Assembly (NCBI GenBank): GCA_026399515.1
Contig: JAPLQT010000117.1
Span: 178,117-242,116 of the forward strand
Direction of reading: 5' to 3'
Origin: Pseudomonadota bacterium
GTDB lineage: Bacteria; Pseudomonadota; Gammaproteobacteria; Burkholderiales; Rhodocyclaceae
Length of the DNA stretch: 64,000 nucleotides
Below, piece by piece: positions 56,800-64,000 of this stretch (the first letter of the stretch is position 1; the number at the start of each line of letters is the position of its first letter). The position numbers and the translations under genes were made by a program. The notes under the pieces were generated by a model, which made no database searches, was not told the origin of the DNA, and was given only the letters and a program-made list of their open reading frames with translations.

Positions 56800-58203
56800 C
56801 AACCAAGCATAACCCACGCCCCTCGATATGTGGAGGGGCGTGGCTGTAACTGAGCCGACTTTTGGCAGATGTTTGAGCGATTCCTCGATGGCTGCGCGTG
56901 GATAGTCGAAGTCTTCGAGTTCTCCGGCGAAATAGCGATCGTAGGCCGACATGTCGAAATGGCCGTGACCGGAGAGATTGAACAGCAAGGTCTTGGCCTC
57001 GCCGCTGGCCTTGCAACGCAGCGCCTCGTCGATGCAGGCTCGGATGGCATGATTGGATTCCGGGGCCGGGATGATGCCCTCGGCTCGGGCGAACATGACA
57101 CCCGCCTCAAAGGTCGCCAACTGCGGAACCGCTACCGCCTCAATCAACTTTTCGTGAAAGAGCTGGGAGACGAGCGGACTTTCGCCGTGGTAGCGCAGGC
57201 CGCCGGCATGTATCCCCGGCGGCATGAAATCATGACCGAGGGTGTACATCTTCATCATCGGCGTGTAGCCCGAGACATCACCGAAGTCATAGGCATACTC
57301 GCCCTTGGTCAGCGACGGACAGGAGGTCGGCTCGACCGCGACCAGCCGCACCTTCTTGCCCGCCGCATTGTCCGCCAGGAAGGGAAAGGCGATGCCGGCG
57401 AAGTTGGAGCCGCCGCCGCAGGGCGCGAAGATCATGTCGGGATACTCGCCGATCTTAGCCAGTTGCTTCTTGGCTTCCAGGCCGATGACGGTCTGGTGCA
57501 GCAGCACATGGTTGAGCACCGAGCCCAACGCATACTTGGTGTCGGCACGCGAGGCGGCTTCTTCCACCGCCTCGGAAATCGCCATGCCGAGCGACCCCTG
57601 GCTGTTCGGATCCTTGGCCAGGAAGCCGCGGCCAGCCTCGGTCATGTTGGTCGGGCTGGCGAATACTTCCGCGCCCCAGGTCTTCATCATGGAGCGGCGG
57701 TAGGGCTTCTGTTCGTAGCTGATCTTGACCATGTAGATGCGCACGGCGATGCCGAACATCTGGCCGGCGAAGGCCAGCGAGGAGCCCCATTGACCGGCGC
57801 CGGTCTCGGTGGTCAGGCGTTTGATGCCGGCGACCTTGTTCAGGTAGGCCTGGGGCACAGCCGAGTTGGGCTTGTGCGAACCTGTAGGGGAGACACCCTC
57901 GTACTTGTAATAGATCTTGGCCGGAGTGCCGAGGGCCTGTTCAAGCCTGCGAGCGCGGCACAAGGGGGACGGCCGCCACAAGGCATACGCCTGGCGCACT
58001 TCCTCGGGAATGGCGATCCAGCGCTCGCCCGACATTTCCTGTTCAAGTATGGTTCCCGGAAATATCTGCAACATCTGTTCCGGGCCGACCGGGTTGCCGT
58101 CCGGACCCAGCGGCGGCAACGGCGGGTTGGGCATGTCGGCTACTACGTTGTACCAGTGGGTCGGAATCTCCGACTCATCCAGATAAATGCGCGTGTTCTC
58201 CAT
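56782..58203 (-). CDS. Tryptophan synthase beta chain-like enzyme, TrpB2 type
   Basis: A 473-residue PLP enzyme of the TrpB2 branch, which makes tryptophan from indole and serine, usually without a tight TrpA partner. The PLP lysine is Lys111 in [13 protein letters not shown]; the phosphate-binding loop is [25 protein letters not shown] carries the catalytic Glu. The normal family end is near SLKHLPKV; the last ~24 residues come from a hairpin region and the inverted-repeat element, whose TAA (56782-56784) ends the gene. ATG 58203 has a strong GGAGGGG. An FNR box lies upstream. No other trp gene is nearby. Confidence 0.93.
   Translation of the reverse strand: MENTRIYLDESEIPTHWYNVVADMPNPPLPPLGPDGNPVGPEQMLQIFPGTILEQEMSGERWIAIPEEVRQAYALWRPSPLCRARRLEQALGTPAKIYYKYEGVSPTGSHKPNSAVPQAYLNKVAGIKRLTTETGAGQWGSSLAFAGQMFGIAVRIYMVKISYEQKPYRRSMMKTWGAEVFASPTNMTEAGRGFLAKDPNSQGSLGMAISEAVEEAASRADTKYALGSVLNHVLLHQTVIGLEAKKQLAKIGEYPDMIFAPCGGGSNFAGIAFPFLADNAAGKKVRLVAVEPTSCPSLTKGEYAYDFGDVSGYTPMMKMYTLGHDFMPPGIHAGGLRYHGESPLVSQLFHEKLIEAVAVPQLATFEAGVMFARAEGIIPAPESNHAIRACIDEALRCKASGEAKTLLFNLSGHGHFDMSAYDRYFAGELEDFDYPRAAIEESLKHLPKVGSVTATPLHISRGVGYAWLEPIRG
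56814..56843 (-). terminator. Strong hairpin at the 3' end of trpB2
   Basis: CCACGCCCCTC pairs perfectly with GAGGGGCGTGG (11 bp, 8-nt loop). There is no T-run, and the hairpin lies inside the extended coding end. It looks like the original trpB2 3' hairpin that became translated. Confidence 0.5.
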
Positions 58204-58257
58204 TTATGTCCCCTCCTTGGGTTTTTTATTTGACTACGGTTGAAATGCCACGAACAA

Positions 58258-58299
58258 TGTATACAGAATACAGTTCCTGTGTTTATTGATCTAGATCAA
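58258..58299 (-). promoter_or_regulatory. FNR/ANR box and promoter of trpB2
   Basis: TTGATCTAGATCAA at 58286-58299 is a perfect FNR/ANR site. On the minus strand a TATACA -10-like hexamer lies at 58258-58263, so the box is centred about 41.5 bp upstream of the predicted start (near 58251), the class II activation position. Confidence 0.7.
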
Positions 58300-58390
58300 C
58301 AAATCCTGCTCTCGCGGCAGAAAGACAATTCCTCTTTTATCTCTATATACCACCGTCAGATTTTCCGTCGGGAAAGAAAGTTTAGAGCGC

Positions 58391-59113
58391 CTAGGCGTCT
58401 TCCAGGGCGATCCGTACCAAGCCTTCAAGCACCAGATGGTCGACCGCACGCCATGGCACGTCCAGCAGCGGCAACAGCGTAGCCGCCGCGCCGCCGGTCA
58501 GTAGGCATGTCGCCCCTTCGCTTGCGGCGACATGGGCGTACATTCGGGCAATCGCCCCGGCCGTGGCCTGCAATGCGCCGCTGGCGATGGCATCGGCGGT
58601 GTTGCGCGGGAGCGGGTGGTAGTCGCCGTCAGCCAGCGGCAGTCGGGCGGTGTTGCTGGCAAGGCTGGTGCGCATCAGGGCTATACCCGGCAGGATAACT
58701 CCGCCCTGAAAGATGCCGTTCCTGTCGAGTACATCCATGGTGGTCGCGGTTCCGGCACTCACCACCAGGCAGTCACCTTGGAATAGGTGACGCGCCCCAA
58801 TCAATGCGGCCCATCGGTCTGCTCCCAGTTGGGCCGGATTGGTATAGCTATTTGTGACACCGCATTGCGCCGGCCGGCTCACTAGCCAGACGAGCGGCAA
58901 GCCCAGGGCATGAATCGCTTCTTCGACCGCCCGGCGTGCCTGTTCTCCTGCGACACTACAAGCAACTACTCCGGACGGAGTAGGGGATCCGGAAAATTCC
59001 TGTTTCAGGCGATCAAGATCGGCCAGCGGCAACGCGGCTTGCTTCAGCCATCGCTGGCCATCGTGCAAGCCCCATTTGAGCCTGGTATTGCCGCAGTCGA
59101 TGCAAAGCAGCAT
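58391..59113 (-). CDS. coaX: Type III pantothenate kinase CoaX
   Basis: A 240-residue ASKHA-fold kinase for the first step of CoA synthesis. CIDCGNTRLKWGL is the phosphate-1 motif with its Asp, NPAQLGADRWAALIGA the pantothenate-site segment, and VVSAGTATTMDVLDRNG the second phosphate region; LLTGGAAATLLPLL follows. Its ATG overlaps the birA stop by one base (TGATG). Confidence 0.95.
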   Translation of the reverse strand: MLLCIDCGNTRLKWGLHDGQRWLKQAALPLADLDRLKQEFSGSPTPSGVVACSVAGEQARRAVEEAIHALGLPLVWLVSRPAQCGVTNSYTNPAQLGADRWAALIGARHLFQGDCLVVSAGTATTMDVLDRNGIFQGGVILPGIALMRTSLASNTARLPLADGDYHPLPRNTADAIASGALQATAGAIARMYAHVAASEGATCLLTGGAAATLLPLLDVPWRAVDHLVLEGLVRIALEDA

Positions 59114-59964
59114 CAGATCTTCCTCAACGACACTTCGCCACTGATGATACGCTGCAAGCCGGTGGACGTTTCCAATATCAATGCGCCGTCACTATCGACC
59201 CCGCGGCAACGACCTTCGAGGGTGGCACTGAAATCGGAAAGCAGGCGAACTGTCTGTCCTTCGAAGGCATGGCGCTTCAGCCAGTCATCCCGCAGCCCGG
59301 CGAAGCCATGCCCGGCAAAGGTGGTTAGAACATCGTGGATCTCCGCCAACAGCGTTGCCAGCAGGATGCACCGGGTCGGCACCTTGATGCCCGCATCAAC
59401 CAGCGCTGCTGCAGTCTGCCTGATTTCTTGCGGCATGGCCTGCGGCAGGCGCAGGTTTACGCCGACGCCGATCACCACCGCCTCGGAGCGACTTCCCGGC
59501 ACCACCTCGATCAACACACCGGCAAGCTTGCGGCCATCCAGGAGCACGTCGTTAGGCCATTTCAGCATGATGCCGCTGGCGCCCAACGATTCCAAAGATT
59601 TTGCGATGGCCACTCCGACAGCCAGCGACAGGCCGGATAATGATTTGTTTGGCGGAAACCGCCAGAGCAGTGAGAAGGTCAGGCTGTCGCCGGCTTCCGA
59701 TAGCCAGCTCCGACCTCGCCTGCCACGTCCGGCGGTCTGATGCTCGGCGACGAGGACGCTGCCGGCCGCCGCGCCTGCTTCGGCACGAGACAACAGCAGG
59801 GTATTGGTGGAATCGCATTCGGCCAGCACATCGACATCGAAACGGCAAGACAGGCCACCCAGGGCATTGGCGATGGCGGCGACGTCCAGAGACTGCCCTT
59901 CAACGCCCTGTTCAGGTAGCAGTTGGGATGCCGGTAAATCGATAGGTGGATTCGGGTCGATCAA
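59113..59964 (-). CDS. birA: Biotin-[acetyl-CoA-carboxylase] ligase BirA (no DNA-binding domain)
   Basis: A 283-residue biotin protein ligase. The catalytic segment TAGRGRRGRSWLSEAGDSLT binds biotinyl-AMP, and KWPNDVLLDGRKLAGVLIEV is the second hallmark. The N-terminus has no helix-turn-helix, so it is a monofunctional ligase that does not repress bio genes. It precedes coaX with a 1-bp overlap, a common betaproteobacterial arrangement. Confidence 0.94.
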   Translation of the reverse strand: MIDPNPPIDLPASQLLPEQGVEGQSLDVAAIANALGGLSCRFDVDVLAECDSTNTLLLSRAEAGAAAGSVLVAEHQTAGRGRRGRSWLSEAGDSLTFSLLWRFPPNKSLSGLSLAVGVAIAKSLESLGASGIMLKWPNDVLLDGRKLAGVLIEVVPGSRSEAVVIGVGVNLRLPQAMPQEIRQTAAALVDAGIKVPTRCILLATLLAEIHDVLTTFAGHGFAGLRDDWLKRHAFEGQTVRLLSDFSATLEGRCRGVDSDGALILETSTGLQRIISGEVSLRKI

Positions 59965-59997
59965 GCGCGGGATTGGATGATGACAATGTCGCGGCTA

Positions 59998-61439
<1,442 letters not shown>

Positions 61440-61440
<1 letters not shown>

Positions 61441-62540
61441 TACGGTTCTCCTTGGCGTTTATCGCTGTTTTGCAAAGGCAGCAGCAAACTGAAGCAAGTA
61501 CGCCCCGGCCGGCTATCCACCTCGATGGTGCCGTGATGCTGATGCACGAAACTCTGTGCCAGGGTCAGGCCAAGGCCGCTGCCGCCTTCACGTCCCGAGA
61601 CCAGCGGATAGAAAATCTTCTCGCGTATAGCTGCGGGAATACCGGGGCCGTTGTCGATGACCTGCAATTCCAGCGCCAATCGATAGCGGCGCTTGGCCAA
61701 AGTAGCCTGGCGTAGAGAACGGGTGCGGAAAAGAATTTCACCTTTCCCATCCATGGCCTGCGCCGCATTTCTGGCAATGTTGAGTATGGCTTGTATCAAC
61801 TGTTCGCGGTCGCCCGTGATATCCGGCAAAGAGGTATCGTAGTCACGCCGGACTCTCACGTCGCCATATTCGGCATGGATCAGGCGACGCACGTGCTCGA
61901 GGATCTCATGGACATTGACCTGCGCCGGTTGCATCATCCGATGCGAGGAGAGCAGACGTTGCATCAAATCCTGAAGGCGGTCGGATTCGCTGATGATGAC
62001 CTGGGTATATTCCTTGAGTTGTGGCGCGTTCACCAGTGCCTGTAGCTCTCGTTCCAGCAACTGTGCGGACCCCCGGATCCCGCCGAGCGGATTTTTGATC
62101 TCATGGGCCAAATTTCGTATCAATTCGCGGCTGGTCTGCTGTTGCTCCAGCAACCGCTCTTCCCTTGCGGCTCTCAGAAGTTGGTCGATCGGGCGGAACT
62201 CGAGCAACAATCGGGCACTGCCCGCTTCAATGGGCGTTACCGTGCAATCGAGGTGCAAGGCGGTTTCCGGCGAGAGTCCGACGGAAAGGTTATATCCGGT
62301 ATAGCTCCAGCGGTTGTGCAAGGCCTTTTCCAGTGCGGCCATTAACTCGGCAGGTTTGCCCAGCAAATGTCCCAGTTGGCTCCCGACCAGCAGGCGTTGG
62401 CTGACGGCGAAAAGGTTTTCAGCGGCTGGATTGACGTAACGAATCTGCAAACGTTCGTCGAGCAGGACGACTGCCGTCGAGAGCAGTTCCAACCCGGCGA
62501 AGGGTGAAGGTTTGGAGGATGAGCTTGCCGACATGGTCAT
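61440..62540 (-). CDS. ntrB: Nitrogen regulation sensor kinase/phosphatase NtrB
   Basis: A 366-residue cytoplasmic sensor kinase. N-terminal PAS domain (LELLSTAVVLLDERLQIRYV), H-box RNLAHEIKNPLGGIRGSAQL with phospho-His146, N-box ILNIARNAAQAM, and G boxes VIDNGPGIPAAI and GREGGSGLGLTLAQSF. It phosphorylates NtrC when nitrogen is low, under PII control. ATG 62540 is preferred; a TTG two codons earlier and an ATG two codons later are possible. Confidence 0.95.
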
Positions 62541-62631
62541 ACCCAAGTTTTAGCAAGAAACACGCCACTCAGTCCGCCACAAAAGTGGAACAGGAAACAA
62601 CCCCCACCGCAAGGCAGCCAGGGAACGGAAA

Positions 62632-63108
62632 TTATTTGAGGTTAGCCAATTCCCGCTTTAGCGCTTCGATATTTCGCTCATGCAATGCGATGTTGTCCTT
62701 GAGACCTTGCACGCGATCAAGATATTTTTGATAACTCTTTTCATCGCCCAATCGTGTCGCCTCGCCTTCGGCCAGGGACTTCCTGGCTTTGTCCAGGTTG
62801 AGCTGTTCAGCGGCGAGTTCCTGTTCGAGTATCCTGCGGCGATCCCCATCCCGTCCACGCTGGGTATCGCCATCGACACGTGGAAAATCGCCTGGAGTTG
62901 TGTTACGTGTCGCTTGCCTAGCCGCGGGAATAGTGGTGATGGGCTGGTCGCTCGACAGCACCGAACATTTCTTGGCAGTACCTTTCTGGTTAGTGTAGAG
63001 CACCACACCGGATTCGTCTTTGCATTTGTATAGCGTGTCGGCCTGGGCAAAAGCACTCAACCCAAGAATCAGCACCAGAAGGAAACGAAAATTTATGACA
63101 ATGTCCAT
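62632..63108 (-). CDS. DUF4124-domain exported protein with coiled coil
   Basis: A 158-residue exported protein. Signal peptide VINFRFLLVLILGLSAFAQA; a short DUF4124 module (ADTLYKCKDESGVVLYTNQK) with paired cysteines; a polar linker; then a C-terminal coiled coil (residues about 90-158, LEQELAAEQLNLDKARKSLA). Genes of this kind commonly lie between glnA and ntrBC in betaproteobacteria; function unknown. ATG 63108 is chosen over a TTG at 63129. Confidence 0.88.
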   Translation of the reverse strand: MDIVINFRFLLVLILGLSAFAQADTLYKCKDESGVVLYTNQKGTAKKCSVLSSDQPITTIPAARQATRNTTPGDFPRVDGDTQRGRDGDRRRILEQELAAEQLNLDKARKSLAEGEATRLGDEKSYQKYLDRVQGLKDNIALHERNIEALKRELANLK

Positions 63109-63161
63109 ATTGCAAGGCTCGAAAGGCAAGATAGCGCTAGAGTGTATGCGAAAGGCCGGCG

Positions 63162-63190
63162 AAAAAAAAGACGGGGCAGAAACCCCGTCC
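63162..63190 (-). terminator. Rho-independent terminator of glnA
   Basis: On the minus strand GACGGGG-TTTCTG-CCCCGTC forms a 7-bp GC-rich stem followed by a run of eight Ts, 30 bp after the glnA stop codon. Textbook intrinsic terminator. Confidence 0.92.
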
Positions 63191-63219
63191 TTTTAACAGC
63201 TTGCCAATCAGTATTGGAT

Positions 63220-64000
63220 TTACAGGCTGTAATACATTTCGTACTCGACCGGATGGGTCGTCATGCGGAAGCGGGTGACCTCCTCCATCTTGAGTTCGAT
63301 GTAGGCATCGATCATGGCGTTGGAGAATACGCCGCCACGGGTCAGGAACTCGCGATCCTTGTCGAGATAATCGAGCGCCTGATCCAGGCTGGAACACACC
63401 GTCGGGATCTTCGCATCCTCTTCCGGCGGAAGATCGTAGAGGTTCTTGTCGGCCGGATCGCCGGGATGGATCTTGTTCTGCACGCCGTCCAGGCCGGCCA
63501 TCATCATGGCGGTAAAACCGAGGTAAGGATTGCAGGTCGGGTCGGGGAAACGCACCTCGATGCGGCGTGCCTTGTCCGATTGCACGTAGGGAATGCGAAT
63601 CGAGGCGGAGCGGTTGCGCGCCGAGTAGGCCAGCTTGACCGGTGCTTCGAAGCCAGGCACCAGGCGCTTGTAGGAGTTGGTGCCCGGGTTGGTGATGGCG
63701 TTCAAGGCCCGCGCATGCTTGATGATGCCGCCGATGTAGTACAGCGCGAAGTCGGACAAACCGGCATAGCCGTTGCCGGCGAACAGGTTCTTGCCGTCCT
63801 TCCACACCGATTGATGCACATGCATGCCGGAACCGTTGTCGCCGACGATCGGCTTGGGCATGAAAGTGGCCGTCTTGCCGTAATTGTGGGCAACGTTATG
63901 CACGATGTATTTGAGCACCTGCGTCCAGTCGGCGCGGCGCACCAGCGGCCCGAATTTGGTGCCGATTTCGCACTGCCCGGCGGTCGCCACCTCATGATGG
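63220..64000 (-). CDS. glnA: Glutamine synthetase type I, C-terminal part (5' end outside window)
   Basis: The last ~259 codons of glutamine synthetase. The frame is open to the window edge ([19 protein letters not shown] is the ammonium/metal-site region). [20 protein letters not shown] holds the metal ligands and ATP site, and [20 protein letters not shown] the Arg-containing active site. The adenylylation Tyr sits in [11 protein letters not shown], so activity should be controlled by GlnE. The ending VEYEMYYSL is typical of GSI-beta. A terminator follows and ntrBC lie downstream in the same direction. Confidence 0.96.
   Translation of the reverse strand, partial: HHEVATAGQCEIGTKFGPLVRRADWTQVLKYIVHNVAHNYGKTATFMPKPIVGDNGSGMHVHQSVWKDGKNLFAGNGYAGLSDFALYYIGGIIKHARALNAITNPGTNSYKRLVPGFEAPVKLAYSARNRSASIRIPYVQSDKARRIEVRFPDPTCNPYLGFTAMMMAGLDGVQNKIHPGDPADKNLYDLPPEEDAKIPTVCSSLDQALDYLDKDREFLTRGGVFSNAMIDAYIELKMEEVTRFRMTTHPVEYEMYYSL

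Noticed and set aside
56538-57110. Arg/Pro/Ser-rich frame overlapping the end of trpB2 and the inverted-repeat element
   Set aside because: It runs through trpB2 in a different frame and the element; no family signature.

Overview
The window is chromosomal DNA of a Gram-negative betaproteobacterium, probably Rhodocyclales/Sterolibacteriaceae-like (family inferred, no database consulted). The right end carries a typical betaproteobacterial housekeeping layout: coaE-zapD-yacG-Nudix/ThiE, birA-coaX, ntrB-ntrC and glnA. The rest is accessory metabolism.

0-16 kb is a carbohydrate locus. One tightly packed minus-strand series runs from about 13.0 to 0.7 kb: an EIIA-HPr-EI phosphotransferase, a glucose-type PTS EIIBC whose 3' end is frameshifted, a complete sugar ABC importer, a flavin-dependent halogenase, an SGNH esterase and a GH30 glycosidase. 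A LacI regulator and a GH1 beta-glucosidase lie on the other strand. TGG...CCA palindromes typical of LacI-family operators lie in front of both the big operon and GH1. Chemoreceptors sit at the left edge and at 17 kb.

16-29 kb holds a cyclic-nucleotide-binding protein and cytosolic CZB chemoreceptor, modABC (molybdate import), a lone phage-type antirepressor, a MacAB/DevBCA-like exporter (adaptor, ATPase, two permeases), an ice-binding-fold secreted protein and a P460-like haem protein.

29.5-50.6 kb is the most unusual part, a catabolic island. It has a corrinoid protein plus UROD-family methyltransferase-like enzyme, broken LysR, GntR and two MarR regulators, a Spinster-like MFS, a TonB receptor, two secreted alpha/beta hydrolases, and a six-gene operon of two 2-hydroxyacyl-CoA dehydratase-like subunits, a CapA-like metallophosphatase, two class III CoA-transferases and an MFS. 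Its edges carry wrecked paralogues of its own genes: a truncated MFS on the left and a hydrolase fragment on the right. A palindrome AATCTATAGATT recurs at the MarR gene, the hydrolase gene and the hydrolase fragment. The substrate is unknown. The sequence suggests outer-membrane uptake, periplasmic hydrolysis, CoA activation and possibly corrinoid methyl transfer or a radical-type reaction.

50.7-64 kb is core genome. An ammonium transporter has a sigma-54 promoter and two NtrC-like sites, and NtrBC itself lies 8-10 kb away. It is followed by a DUF815 ATPase, the coaE/zapD/yacG cluster, a SPOR protein, a TrpB2-type tryptophan synthase with an FNR box, coaX, birA, ntrC, ntrB, a DUF4124 protein and the 3' part of glnA with its terminator. 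A 266-bp element with 30-bp terminal inverted repeats sits between trpB2 and the SPOR gene and supplies the stop codon of one and the ribosome-binding region of the other.

No tRNA, rRNA or CRISPR array was recognised.
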